Assembly (NCBI GenBank): GCA_012837895.1
Contig: DUQH01000021.1
Span: forward strand, 1-57,282
Reading direction: 5' to 3'
DNA from: Candidatus Fermentithermobacillaceae bacterium
Lineage (GTDB): Bacteria > Bacillota > Sulfobacillia > Fermentithermobacillales > Fermentithermobacillaceae
Length of the DNA stretch: 57,282 nucleotides
Position numbers and translations under genes: made by a program. Positions 8,615 to 17,139 of the stretch are shown piece by piece (position 1 is the stretch's first letter; the number at the start of each line of letters is the position of its first letter). The notes beneath the pieces were generated by a model. The model was not told where the DNA came from. It worked only from the letters and a program-made list of their open reading frames with translations, and did no database searches.

Positions 8615-9628
8615 TTGAGTCAGGTATTCGATAGGCTGGTGTTCTATCTTGAAGCACATTATCGCCGGAAACATAAGAGCATGGATTTTGACAATCTCCT
8701 ACATCAGGCAAACTGTGTTTTGGAATTATGTCGCGCACAGGGCATCAAGATCGTCAGCGTTGACGACTCTGAATATCCGGAAAACCTCAGAAATGTACGT
8801 GGTTGCCCTGAACTGCTTTTCATGAAAGGCTGCCTGACGCCAGGCGACAGGATAGCAGTAGCTATTGTAGGTACTAGAAATCCAACTATAGTTGGGCAAG
8901 CTGTTGCAGCTGAAATAGCAGCCGACCTTGCTGCAGCCGGGGTCACAATCGTCTCGGGCCTGGCGTACGGAATCGACGCCTGTGCCCATAGTGCAGCCTT
9001 GAATGCCAGGGGGAGGACAATTGCATGCCTTGGCCACGGGGTGGATCAAGTATATCCCAAAGCTAATTGGGCTCTTTACCGGGAGATTGCTGAAACAGGG
9101 GCGCTATTGTCAGAATACTTGCCTGGTACAGGCCCCAGGCCCTGGCATTTCCCAGAAAGGAATAGGTTGATTTCAGGCCTGTCTCTGGGAGTTGTAGTGG
9201 TAGAAGCCGGCCTCAAATCCGGAGCCCTTATCACGGCTGATTGGGCTCTTAAGCACGGACGCCCGGTGATGTGTGTACCCGGAAGCGTTAAGTCAGCCGC
9301 CAGTCAGGGAACCAACCGGCTTATCCAGGAGGGTGCATATCTGGTAACTTGTGCTGAAGATGTGCTATCCTTTCTCAGAAAAGACAATGAGTATGTTCCG
9401 CAACCGGAGACAGGCAGGTCAGTCCAGTGCGTGTCTTTAGAGGAGTCACTTGTGTTAAACTCTTTAGCGCGGTATGAATCAGTCGAAGATATATGCGACA
9501 ATCTCAACGAGATACCGGTATACAGGACAATGTCATTACTTTCAGCCCTTGAGGTAAAGGGTTATGTGAAATCACTTGCAGGCGGCAAGTATGTACTGAC
9601 GCCTGCCGGGCAGAAGTTGATCACTTAA
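8615..9628 (+). CDS. dprA: DNA processing protein DprA
   Basis: A 337-residue protein. The Rossmann-like DprA/Smf core has VGTRNPT near residue 88 and SGLAYGIDACAH near residue 114, with ERNRLISGLS further on. A C-terminal winged-helix-like DprA_WH domain spans roughly residues 275-335. DprA binds incoming single-stranded DNA during transformation and loads RecA. The start is TTG at 8615, behind a GGGGGTG site. It lies directly upstream of topA, as in most Firmicutes, and together with comM points to at least an ancestral competence function. Confidence 0.95.
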   Translation: MSQVFDRLVFYLEAHYRRKHKSMDFDNLLHQANCVLELCRAQGIKIVSVDDSEYPENLRNVRGCPELLFMKGCLTPGDRIAVAIVGTRNPTIVGQAVAAEIAADLAAAGVTIVSGLAYGIDACAHSAALNARGRTIACLGHGVDQVYPKANWALYREIAETGALLSEYLPGTGPRPWHFPERNRLISGLSLGVVVVEAGLKSGALITADWALKHGRPVMCVPGSVKSAASQGTNRLIQEGAYLVTCAEDVLSFLRKDNEYVPQPETGRSVQCVSLEESLVLNSLARYESVEDICDNLNEIPVYRTMSLLSALEVKGYVKSLAGGKYVLTPAGQKLIT

Positions 9629-9647
9629 GAAGGTGGGAAATCCTGTT

Positions 9648-11726
9648 ATGAGCAAGCAATCGAGCCGCCCGCTCATCATTGTTGAGTCACCGACAAAAGC
9701 AAGGACCATTTTGAGGTTTATGAAATCAAAGTATAATGTGAAAGCTTCTATGGGGCATGTGAGAGATCTTCCTAAGAGCAAACTTGGTGTGGATATAAAA
9801 GATGGGTTTAAGCCCCAGTATATTACCATCAGAGGGAAAGGAAACGTAATCAAGGAACTGAGAGACGCTGCCAAGCAGGCATCAGGTGTCTACCTTGCTA
9901 CTGACCCTGACAGGGAAGGAGAAGCTATATCGTGGCACCTATGCCATGTGCTTGGCATTGATCCCCAAGAAGCACAAAGGGTAACGTTCCATGAAATCAC
10001 TGAGAACGCTGTTAAGGATGCCTTCAAGAACCCTGCGCCCATAAAACAGAGTCTGGTTGATGCCCAGCAGGCAAGGCGTATACTGGACAGACTGGTTGGT
10101 TACACACTTAGCCCGCTGTTATGGAAAAAGATAAAGCCCGGCCTGTCAGCGGGCAGGGTCCAATCTTCCGCCCTCAGGCTCATTGTTGACAGGGAGATTG
10201 AAATTGAGTCCTTCAAACCCGAGGAGTATTGGACCATTGAAGCTTTGCTGGAAGGCGAAAAAGGCCAGGTTAAAGCTAAGTACTACGGGTTTGAAGGGAA
10301 GAAGCGTGAACTCAAGAACCGGTCAGATGTGGACAGTGTTCTCCATGGGATAAGAGACGCTGAGTTCATTGTAACTTCGGTAAAACCAAGGGAGAGGCGT
10401 AAGAATCCTCCAATGCCTTTTACCACTTCCACGCTGCAACAGGAAGCATCGAGAAAACTTGGCTTTCCTGTGAGAAAGACGATGAGGGTTGCCCAAACCC
10501 TATACGAAGGAGTCGAACTTGGGGAACATGGTTATGCTGGCTTGATAACTTATATGAGGACAGACTCTACAAGAGTCTCGCTTGTCGCCGTCCAGGAAGC
10601 AAGAAGATATGTTGAAGGTGCGTTTGGAAAAGAATACATAGGCAGGGCCAGGAGGGGCAAGTCAGCACCGGGTGTACAGGACGCCCACGAGGCCATAAGG
10701 CCTACAGATGTATTGCGCCTGCCGGGTGAAATAAAGCGCTTCCTGAGTCAAGATCAGTACAGGCTTTACGAGCTGATTTGGAACAGGTTCGTTGCCAGTC
10801 AGATGGCATCAGCAGTCTACGATACAGTGACTTGCGATATCGCGGCTAACAAGCATGTCTTCAGGGCGACAGGATCGCGGCTCACATTTCCCGGTTTTAC
10901 CAGGCTATATGAAGAGGGCCAAGACACTACTGAAGAACCTCAAGAAGAAATAATACCGCTTTCGGTAAACGAACGCCTGGAACTCAAGCATATTGATCCC
11001 CAGCAGCATTTCACCCAGCCTCCCCAAAGATATACTGAAGCATCCCTGGTCAAGGCGCTTGAGCAACACGGGATAGGAAGGCCCTCTACTTACGCCCCGA
11101 TTATTGCTACGTTGACTGAGAGGGAATATGTCACCAGGGAAAAACGGCGTCTAATCCCGACAGAACTCGGGCGCGTGGTGGATTCAATGTTAAGGGAGCA
11201 CTTCCCGTCTATTGTTGATGTAGGCTTTACTGCTGATATGGAAAAGCAATTGGATGCCATAGAAGAAGGTTCATCCAGGTGGGTTCAGGTTATAGAGGAG
11301 TTTTGGAAGCCTTTCAGCAAGCAGTTGGAAGAAGCCGAACAGCAAATACAGCGGGTGAAACTCCAGGATGAACTGGCCGGCGTCGATTGCGATAAGTGCG
11401 GCAGGCCGATGGTCATAAAACGGAGCAGGTATGGTAAGTTTATTGCCTGTTCGGGATATCCTGACTGCAAGAACACAAAGCCTTTTGTGGAAAGAACAGG
11501 TGCCGTATGCCCCAGATGTAAAGGCGACATTGTGGTCCGCAGGTCCAGAAAGGGGAGGGTGTTTTTCGGTTGCCTGAACTACCCTGAGTGTGACTTTGTC
11601 TCATGGAGCCGGCCTGTAGCTGACAAACTATGCCCGGAGTGCGGGTGTTTTCTTGTGGAAGCGGGTGGCAGGTCTAAAGGATACCGATGCGGCAATCCTG
11701 ACTGCAAGTATACCGAGAAAAGCTGA
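9648..11726 (+). CDS. topA: DNA topoisomerase I (type IA)
   Basis: About 692 residues from ATG 9648; the frame is open from GTG 9633, but the AAGGTGG site suits the ATG. The Toprim domain carries IVESPTKARTI and TDPDREGEAISWHL (acidic metal-binding DxDxE). The nucleophilic tyrosine is in ITYMRTDSTR. The C-terminus has three Cys4 zinc ribbons, beginning at CDKCGRPM, CPRCKGD and CPECGCF. The enzyme relaxes negative supercoils. In many Firmicutes trmFO follows topA; here xerC follows after about 100 bases. Confidence 0.97.
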   Translation: MSKQSSRPLIIVESPTKARTILRFMKSKYNVKASMGHVRDLPKSKLGVDIKDGFKPQYITIRGKGNVIKELRDAAKQASGVYLATDPDREGEAISWHLCHVLGIDPQEAQRVTFHEITENAVKDAFKNPAPIKQSLVDAQQARRILDRLVGYTLSPLLWKKIKPGLSAGRVQSSALRLIVDREIEIESFKPEEYWTIEALLEGEKGQVKAKYYGFEGKKRELKNRSDVDSVLHGIRDAEFIVTSVKPRERRKNPPMPFTTSTLQQEASRKLGFPVRKTMRVAQTLYEGVELGEHGYAGLITYMRTDSTRVSLVAVQEARRYVEGAFGKEYIGRARRGKSAPGVQDAHEAIRPTDVLRLPGEIKRFLSQDQYRLYELIWNRFVASQMASAVYDTVTCDIAANKHVFRATGSRLTFPGFTRLYEEGQDTTEEPQEEIIPLSVNERLELKHIDPQQHFTQPPQRYTEASLVKALEQHGIGRPSTYAPIIATLTEREYVTREKRRLIPTELGRVVDSMLREHFPSIVDVGFTADMEKQLDAIEEGSSRWVQVIEEFWKPFSKQLEEAEQQIQRVKLQDELAGVDCDKCGRPMVIKRSRYGKFIACSGYPDCKNTKPFVERTGAVCPRCKGDIVVRRSRKGRVFFGCLNYPECDFVSWSRPVADKLCPECGCFLVEAGGRSKGYRCGNPDCKYTEKS

Positions 11727-11743
11727 GAATATTTTGAAAATAG

Positions 11744-11773
11744 TTGATGCCATGCACATCAAAGTGATAATAT
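11744..11773 (+). promoter_or_regulatory. Candidate SigA promoter for xerC-hslV-hslU-codY
   Basis: TTGATG (11744-11749), an 18-base spacer and TAATAT (11768-11773), about 50 bases before the xerC start. The -10 to start interval contains the palindrome ATAAGCTTAT, whose role is unknown. Confidence 0.5.
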
Positions 11774-11823
11774 AAGCTGATAACATAAGCTTATGCAGGA
11801 TTATTCCTTGGGAAGGCGGTTAA

Positions 11824-12837
11824 ATGGCATATTCTCTGCTTCAACTGAAGGAAGACTTTCTTGTAGAGATAGCTGTGTCCAAGACTCAAAGTCATAATAC
11901 GGTTCAAGCTTATGCACAGGATCTTGACCAGTTTTTCAGTTTCCTTGCCGGAAAAGTATGCGGCAAGCAGGTGGAAGATTTGATTCCGGCGGACCTTAAG
12001 CCAGAGTATATCCGCAGGTTCGCTGTATACTTGGCCAAGGAGGACTATAAAGGCGCTACGATTTCCCGGAGACTCTCTGCTGTAAGGAGCTTTTGCCGTT
12101 TTCTCACCCGCCGGGATGTGCTTGATGAGGATCCGGCTAAGGGGGTATCTTCCCGGAAGGCTCACAGCTACTTACCCAAGGTGTTTTCCAAGGAAGAAGT
12201 TGCGCGTATCATATCTGTGATTGACACAAGCACTCCCCTGGGAAAGCGCGACCGCGCGATTCTAGAGTTGTTATATAGCTCAGGGCTGCGTATTGGCGAA
12301 GTGGCGAAACTCAATATAGGCGACATAGACTATTCTTTAGGGTTCGTTCAGGTCACCGGTAAAGGCGATAAGGAAAGGTTTGTGCCACTTGGGTCCATGG
12401 CTTTGGATGCGCTTGGAGACTACCTCGACGGAGGGCGTCCCTTGCTTGAAAAGAAGCCTCAAGGAGAAGGCCAGGGGTTCCCCGTGATGAGGAAGCCCCT
12501 TTTCCTTAACAGGCTTGGAGACAGGTTGTCTGACAGGTCCATCAGGCGGATCCTTCACAAATATATCCTGCTTGCAGGCATCGATCCCCAGGGGTTGTCG
12601 CCCCATACCCTGAGGCACTCTTTCGCAACTCACCTGCTGTCCGGGGGCGCGGACTTGCGTTCCGTTCAGGAGATGCTCGGGCATGCAAGCATCAAGACCA
12701 CACAGATATACACCCATGTTATGCCTGACCGGTTGAGACAAGTGTACAAGAATGCCCACCCGAGGGCTCAGGTTAACCAACAGGACAGCTTGGCTGGTGT
12801 GGGTGGCAAAGATTTCGAAAGGGGCGGAAAACAATGA
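11824..12837 (+). CDS. xerC: Tyrosine recombinase XerC/CodV
   Basis: A 337-residue integrase with an N-terminal SAM-like domain (residues 5-90) and a C-terminal catalytic domain. The catalytic set is complete: Arg156 in SGLRIGEV, a Lys near 180 in GKGDKERF, His261 and Arg264 in HTLRHSF, His287 in LGHASI and Tyr296 in TQIYTHV. It resolves chromosome dimers at dif with XerD. It is about 35 residues longer than most XerC proteins, through an insert near 208-225 and a hydrophilic C-terminal tail. Position before hslV-hslU-codY matches codV of B. subtilis. Its stop overlaps the hslV start. Confidence 0.95.
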   Translation: MAYSLLQLKEDFLVEIAVSKTQSHNTVQAYAQDLDQFFSFLAGKVCGKQVEDLIPADLKPEYIRRFAVYLAKEDYKGATISRRLSAVRSFCRFLTRRDVLDEDPAKGVSSRKAHSYLPKVFSKEEVARIISVIDTSTPLGKRDRAILELLYSSGLRIGEVAKLNIGDIDYSLGFVQVTGKGDKERFVPLGSMALDALGDYLDGGRPLLEKKPQGEGQGFPVMRKPLFLNRLGDRLSDRSIRRILHKYILLAGIDPQGLSPHTLRHSFATHLLSGGADLRSVQEMLGHASIKTTQIYTHVMPDRLRQVYKNAHPRAQVNQQDSLAGVGGKDFERGGKQ

Positions 12838-13391
12838 AGGTTGAATATGAGCCTCACATCCTGGGCACCACGGTTCTGGCCGTCAGGGCAGGTGGAAAGG
12901 CGGCAATGGCCGGGGATGGCCAGGTTACCCTTGAAACAAACCATACAATTCTCAAATCCAGTGCAAGGAAAGTAAGAAAGCTTTACAAGAACTCAGTTAT
13001 TGCGGGTTTTGCAGGTTCTGTAGGAGATGCGCTGACTCTTTTTGATAAGCTTGAGGGCTACCTTGAAGAAACAAGGGGCGATCTACTGAGAGCTACCGTT
13101 AACCTTGCCAAAGAGTGGCGTACTGACAGGGTGCTGAGACAGCTAAAGGCAATGCTGCTTTGCATGAACAAAGACCACTTGCTCCTGGTTTCCGGCACCG
13201 GTGAGGTAATCGAACCTGATGAGCCTGTATTGGCTATAGGTTCGGGAGGGGCATACGCCACAGCAGCTGCCAGGGCCCTCATGAAATTTACAGACATGGA
13301 TGCAGCTTCCATTACCAGAGAAGCTTTGAAGATAGCGGCGTCTATATGCATATACACTAACGACAACATTGTTATCGAGGAATTAGGGTAA
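12834..13391 (+). CDS. hslV: ATP-dependent protease subunit HslV (ClpQ)
   Basis: A 185-residue proteasome-like N-terminal nucleophile hydrolase. The family start [21 protein letters not shown] begins at residue 12, so an 11-residue propeptide must be removed to expose the catalytic threonine. E. coli HslV loses only the initiator Met, and clostridial forms usually have a short leader. Downstream residues include [13 protein letters not shown]. It forms a double hexamer with HslU for unfolding-coupled proteolysis in the cytoplasm. The ATG overlaps the xerC stop (ATGA). Confidence 0.95.
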   Translation: MKVEYEPHILGTTVLAVRAGGKAAMAGDGQVTLETNHTILKSSARKVRKLYKNSVIAGFAGSVGDALTLFDKLEGYLEETRGDLLRATVNLAKEWRTDRVLRQLKAMLLCMNKDHLLLVSGTGEVIEPDEPVLAIGSGGAYATAAARALMKFTDMDAASITREALKIAASICIYTNDNIVIEELG

Positions 13392-13423
13392 CAATGTTGC
13401 CTGTCCATGGAGGATGGTGTGCT

Positions 13424-14827
13424 ATGGAAGACTTGACTCCTCGGGAGATAGTAGCAGAGCTTGACAAATATATAGTAGGGCAGGGCCAGGCAAAGCGTGC
13501 AGTTGCTGTTGCCCTCAGGAACAGGTTGAGGAGGCAGAAAGTCCAAGGCGATTTGCAGGATGATATTATCCCCAAGAATATCCTGATGATTGGGCCTACA
13601 GGAGTGGGAAAGACAGAGATTTGCAGGAGATTAGCTAAACTGGCAAACGCTCCTTTTGCGAAAGTGGAGGCTTCTAAGTTCACTGAGGTGGGGTATGTAG
13701 GCCGCGATGTTGACTCAATAGTACGGGACCTTGTTGAGAGCGCTGTCAGTATGGTCAGGAAGGAGAACCTGCAGAGCGTTCAAGACAGGGCTGAGGCCCT
13801 GGCTGAAGAACGGCTTGTTGACCTACTGTGCCCCATGCCAAAGAAGCGCAGGACGGTATCGAATCCCTTTGAAGTGTTGTTCAATCCTGTGCAGCAAGAA
13901 CAGCAGTATGACGAAGAAGACGATTTCAATGAGAAAGTCCGGCAGGCCCGCGCCAAGAGACAACTCATCCGGCAGCAGCTTAGGGACGGGGAACTTGAGG
14001 ATCAAGAGGTTGAAATTGAAGTAGAAGATACATCCGTCCCCAGGGTTGAGTTTTTCGATGGTGCCGGCATGCAGGAAATGGAAATCAACATGCAAGACGT
14101 TTTCGGAGGCCTTCTGCCTAAGCGCACAAAGAAAAGAAGGGTTCCGGTAAGTGAGGCCAGGAGGATCCTGGCACAGGAAGAAGCAGGCAAACTAGTGGAT
14201 CAGGATTCTATCATTGCAGAAGCGATAAGACGGTGCGAGAAGCTAGGGATAGTGTTCCTCGATGAGCTTGACAAGATTGCCGGAAGGGAAGCAGGAGTAG
14301 GGCCGGACGTTTCCCGGGAAGGGGTCCAAAGGGACCTGTTGCCCATAGTTGAAGGTACAACCGTGATAACCAAGTATGGCCCTGTAAGGACAGACCATAT
14401 ATTGTTCATAGGTGCCGGTGCGTTTCACGTGAGCAAGCCATCAGACTTGATTCCTGAATTGCAGGGACGCTTTCCCATAAGGGTTGAGCTGGATGCTCTT
14501 GAAGAAGAGGACTTTGTGAGGATCCTCACAGAACCTGAAAACTCCCTTACCCGCCAGTACAAGGCCCTGTTGGAAACAGACGGGATTTGCCTTGAGTTCA
14601 CTCCTGACGGGATAAGGGAAATAGCGAAAATGGCGTTCACAGTGAACCAGAAGAGTGAGAACATTGGCGCGAGAAGGCTTCACACAGTGATGGAAAAACT
14701 GCTTGAGGATGTGCTGTTTGAAGCCCCAGATGGTGTGCAAGGGGAAGTGGTAGTTGACAGGGAATACGTACAAGATAAATTGAAAGACCTGGTAGGCGAC
14801 ATAGATCTGACCAGGTATATCTTGTAG
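13424..14827 (+). CDS. hslU: ATP-dependent protease ATPase subunit HslU (ClpY)
   Basis: About 467 residues from ATG 13424, chosen because GGAGGA lies about nine bases upstream; an in-frame TTG at 13394 has no such support. Walker A is [10 protein letters not shown], followed by the pore-loop region [11 protein letters not shown] long acidic intermediate domain comes next, then Walker [11 protein letters not shown], sensor residues and a C-terminal AAA lid ending TRYIL, the peptide that docks into HslV. HslU unfolds substrates and feeds HslV. Lies directly between hslV and codY. Confidence 0.96.
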   Translation: MEDLTPREIVAELDKYIVGQGQAKRAVAVALRNRLRRQKVQGDLQDDIIPKNILMIGPTGVGKTEICRRLAKLANAPFAKVEASKFTEVGYVGRDVDSIVRDLVESAVSMVRKENLQSVQDRAEALAEERLVDLLCPMPKKRRTVSNPFEVLFNPVQQEQQYDEEDDFNEKVRQARAKRQLIRQQLRDGELEDQEVEIEVEDTSVPRVEFFDGAGMQEMEINMQDVFGGLLPKRTKKRRVPVSEARRILAQEEAGKLVDQDSIIAEAIRRCEKLGIVFLDELDKIAGREAGVGPDVSREGVQRDLLPIVEGTTVITKYGPVRTDHILFIGAGAFHVSKPSDLIPELQGRFPIRVELDALEEEDFVRILTEPENSLTRQYKALLETDGICLEFTPDGIREIAKMAFTVNQKSENIGARRLHTVMEKLLEDVLFEAPDGVQGEVVVDREYVQDKLKDLVGDIDLTRYIL

Positions 14828-14852
14828 GCGACATGGGAAAGGGAGAGTAGAA

Positions 14853-15629
14853 ATGCAGATATTGCTTGAGAAAACACGCAAGATGAACCAATTACTAAGA
14901 ATCGCAGCAACTGAAGTAGACTTTCAGGCAAGTGCAAGGGTGCTCCGGGATTCACTGGAATGTAATGTTTACATCTTGGACAAACTCGGTCACATCCTAG
15001 GCTATTCCCTGGTAGATGATTTTGATTGCCAGGTAATGAGAGATGAGGTGCTGAAGCAAAGCGAATTCCCTGTTTCCTATACAGAAAGACTGTACGTGTA
15101 CAGGGATACCGCTCCAAATATCCACAATGAAACTGATAAGTGTGTGTTCTTTGACGAGCACGATTGCCCGTACAAGGGCAAGTTCACCACAATAGTCCCG
15201 GTTGTCGGCGGCGGGGACAGGCTCGGAACCCTCGTGTTGGCTCGGACATCAGGATCCCTGGACACAGCCGACCTTATACTTGCTGAGCATGCTGCTACTG
15301 TGACAGCCATGGAGATGATTAGGTACAACCAGGAGAGCGTGGAAGAGGAAAGCCGGCAACGTGCGGCAGTACAGGTTGCCTTGGGGACTTTATCGTTCTC
15401 TGAGCTTAACGCCATGAAACACATCTTCGAAGAACTTGGCGGCACTGAGGGGTGCCTTGTAGCTTCCAAGGTGGCAGACAGGACTGGAATTACCCGTTCA
15501 GTGATAGTCAATGCCTTGCGCAAGTTTGAGTCTGCAGGGGTGATTGAATCAAGATCACTGGGCATGAAAGGGACATATATTAAGGTTCTAAACTTGAAAC
15601 TTCTGGATGAGCTGAAGAAATTAAGATGA
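14853..15629 (+). CDS. codY: GTP-sensing global transcriptional repressor CodY
   Basis: A 258-residue protein with normal CodY architecture. An N-terminal GAF domain (about 1-150, LLEKTRKMNQLLR start) binds branched-chain amino acids. A linker helix and a C-terminal winged helix-turn-helix follow (about 200-250, VADRTGITRSVIVNALRKFE). CodY represses nutrient-limitation genes, including motility genes in some Firmicutes. Gene order hslU-codY-flgB is conserved. I find no clear CodY box before flgB, so direct control of that operon here is not shown. Confidence 0.96.
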   Translation: MQILLEKTRKMNQLLRIAATEVDFQASARVLRDSLECNVYILDKLGHILGYSLVDDFDCQVMRDEVLKQSEFPVSYTERLYVYRDTAPNIHNETDKCVFFDEHDCPYKGKFTTIVPVVGGGDRLGTLVLARTSGSLDTADLILAEHAATVTAMEMIRYNQESVEEESRQRAAVQVALGTLSFSELNAMKHIFEELGGTEGCLVASKVADRTGITRSVIVNALRKFESAGVIESRSLGMKGTYIKVLNLKLLDELKKLR

Positions 15630-15711
15630 TTCTGTGCATTTTCGATACAGAAAGAAGGAATTTGTCCCTTTGTGTCGAAACAGACACGTAGACAACCAAA
15701 TAAGGGGAATA

Positions 15712-15832
15712 CTGGTTACCGCAAACCGATAAAGGCAAATCTGTCTAAAGGCAGAGACGCAAAGCCACGGGTCTAAGGTGGGAAGATAACGCTTCCAACT
15801 ATGATAGCCGGGCTACCGAAGGGCGGTAGCTA
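15712..15832 (+). ncRNA. Cyclic-di-GMP-I (GEMM-I) riboswitch in front of flgB
   Basis: The aptamer core is clear: GGCAAA (15734-15739), a six-pair hairpin with loop TAAA, GACGCAAAGCC (15755-15765), GGTCTAA, a second arm GGAAG/CTTCC (15781-15796) and AGCCGGGCTACCGA near the end. P1 can form from TGGTTACCG (15713-15721) and CGGTAGCTA (15824-15832), nine pairs with two G-T wobbles. The 3' P1 strand can instead pair perfectly with TAGCTACC downstream (15839-15846), a plausible switch. GEMM-I RNAs bind c-di-GMP; a minority subclass binds 3',3'-cGAMP, and I cannot assign the specificity base with certainty. It controls the flagellar operon through the terminator that follows. Confidence 0.88.
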
Positions 15833-15855
15833 TTTTGATAGCTACCAGTCATGTT

Positions 15856-15890
15856 AACCTTCCGGTTTTGCGGAAGGTTTTTGGTTTCTT
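15856..15890 (+). terminator. Intrinsic terminator, expression platform of the riboswitch
   Basis: A nine-pair stem AACCTTCCG / CGGAAGGTT (15856-15864 and 15871-15879) with loop GTTTTG, followed by the T-rich TTTGGTTTCTT. It lies between the aptamer and the flgB ribosome site. Termination here would shut off the whole flagellar operon. Whether ligand favours or prevents termination cannot be settled by eye. Confidence 0.8.
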
Positions 15891-15903
15891 AGGGGGGATT
15901 GAT

Positions 15904-16281
15904 GTGAGCATAACCGGTATCATGCAAAGGGCGCTTACCGGCGCATGGCTCAGGCATGAGATTTTGGCCAATAACATAGCAAACAGTGACACGCCTGGCT
16001 ACAAAGCGGCAAGGGCTAATTTTGAAGACTACCTGTATGATGCACTCAGGCCGCGCATAAGGCTCGCAGTTACAAATCCGCTGCATGTAACTGAAAAGTA
16101 TCCTGATACCGTTGCAGTTAGTCTGGATACTACCAGTGTCACTCCTGATGGGAACAGTGTGGATATCGACAAGGAGATGGCAGAAGTATCTGCCAACGCT
16201 TACTACTATACTGCAATATCGCGTCAATTAACCGCAGAGTTTTCGCTTCTGAGAAGAGCTATCACCGAAGGGAGGAGGTAA
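15904..16281 (+). CDS. flgB: Flagellar basal-body rod protein FlgB
   Basis: About 125 residues from GTG 15904, which follows AGGGGGGATT. The open frame extends upstream into the riboswitch terminator and that part is not real. The rod-protein signature LANNIANSDTPGYKAARANFEDYL is near residue 22, and the C-terminal helix SANAYYYTAISRQLTAEFSLLRRAI is typical. FlgB is the most MS-ring-proximal rod subunit, exported by the flagellar type III system. First gene of the operon. Confidence 0.96.
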   Translation: MSITGIMQRALTGAWLRHEILANNIANSDTPGYKAARANFEDYLYDALRPRIRLAVTNPLHVTEKYPDTVAVSLDTTSVTPDGNSVDIDKEMAEVSANAYYYTAISRQLTAEFSLLRRAITEGRR

Positions 16282-16284
16282 GCT

Positions 16285-16743
16285 GTGAGAGTATTCTCTT
16301 CCATGGAAACAAGTGCATCAGGACTTACAGCTCAAAGGCTGCGGCTTGATGTCATAGCTTCAAACCTGGCCAACGCTGAGAGTACCAGAACTGAAAACGG
16401 CCAGCCGTACAGGCGGAAAGTAGCTGTATTTTCGCCAAGGACTCAAGAGCGGTTTGATTTCAGGAACTTACTGTTTTCACAGAGGCGGTCTGCAGAGGTG
16501 CCATCCTACCCTTTGGGCGTGAAAGTAACAGGTGTGGTTGAAGATTCATCTCCTCTGCGCAGGGTTTATTCTCCAGGGCATCCTGATGCTGATAGTGACG
16601 GGTACGTTAACTATCCCAATGTAAATGTGGTTACCGAAATGGTTGACATGATGGCAGCCACGAGGTCTTACGAAGCTAATGTCACAGCCATAGAAGCTGC
16701 CAAAGCTATGATACAGAAAGCCCTGGATATGTTCAGAGCATAG
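16285..16743 (+). CDS. flgC: Flagellar basal-body rod protein FlgC
   Basis: A 152-residue rod subunit. The N-terminal signature is LRLDVIASNLANAEST, and the C-terminus NVNVVTEMVDMMAATRSYEANVTAIEAAKAM is the conserved helical export and assembly segment. GTG start behind GGGAGGAGGT, four bases after flgB. It builds the proximal rod with FlgB and FliE. Confidence 0.97.
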   Translation: MRVFSSMETSASGLTAQRLRLDVIASNLANAESTRTENGQPYRRKVAVFSPRTQERFDFRNLLFSQRRSAEVPSYPLGVKVTGVVEDSSPLRRVYSPGHPDADSDGYVNYPNVNVVTEMVDMMAATRSYEANVTAIEAAKAMIQKALDMFRA

Positions 16744-16759
16744 GAACGTGGTGTTACGG

Positions 16760-16780
16760 CCCGTGGTAAACGGGGTTTTT
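16760..16780 (+). terminator. Weak terminator-like hairpin between flgC and fliE
   Basis: CCCGT-GGTAA-ACGGG followed by GTTTTT. Only five pairs, so probably at most a partial attenuator or a processing site. Confidence 0.25.
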
Positions 16781-16815
16781 ATGAAAAGAGTTTCGCTGAT
16801 CGGGGGGGTATTAAT

Positions 16816-17109
16816 ATGTTAATCAGGCCTATTTCAGTTCCAGTTACCGGAGCATCTGTACATAATCGTAGCATTAGCTCAAACTCAAACGGTTCCTTCA
16901 ACGATTTATTCAAACACACCTTGAATGTGATTGAGAATCTGGACAGGGAACTTGTGGCTTCTCAAATCGACCTGGTAACTGGGAATGCCCGTGACATGCA
17001 TACCGCAGTTCTTGCAGCAGAGAAAGCAAGCCTCACTCTAGACCTCGTAATATCCGTAAGAAACAAAGCCATCGAAGCTTACCAGGAAATAATGAGGATG
17101 CCCTTGTAA
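16816..17109 (+). CDS. fliE: Flagellar hook-basal body complex protein FliE
   Basis: A 97-residue protein. The conserved C-terminal half carries DLVTGNARDMHTAVLAAEKASLTLDLVISVRNKAIEAYQEIMRMPL, the FliE signature; the N-terminus is Ser/Asn-rich and low in conservation, as usual. FliE joins the MS ring or export gate to the rod. ATG start behind CGGGGGGGT. Confidence 0.95.
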   Translation: MLIRPISVPVTGASVHNRSISSNSNGSFNDLFKHTLNVIENLDRELVASQIDLVTGNARDMHTAVLAAEKASLTLDLVISVRNKAIEAYQEIMRMPL

Positions 17110-17139
17110 CGTGGGTCGCAAAGGTGGGTGTGAATCTTA

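Noticed and set aside
11774-11786. A 12-base text AAGCTGATAACA shared with position 50431
   Set aside because: It occurs only twice in unrelated intergenic contexts and extends no further, so it is most likely chance.
15629-15711. CodY box before the flagellar operon
   Set aside because: ATTTTC and AGAAAG occur near 15640 but with the wrong spacing for the AATTTTCWGAAAATT consensus. No convincing promoter was found in this stretch either.
15725-15732. SigD-like -10 ACCGATAA inside the riboswitch
   Set aside because: No TAAA element lies 14-16 bases upstream, and the bases form part of the aptamer.
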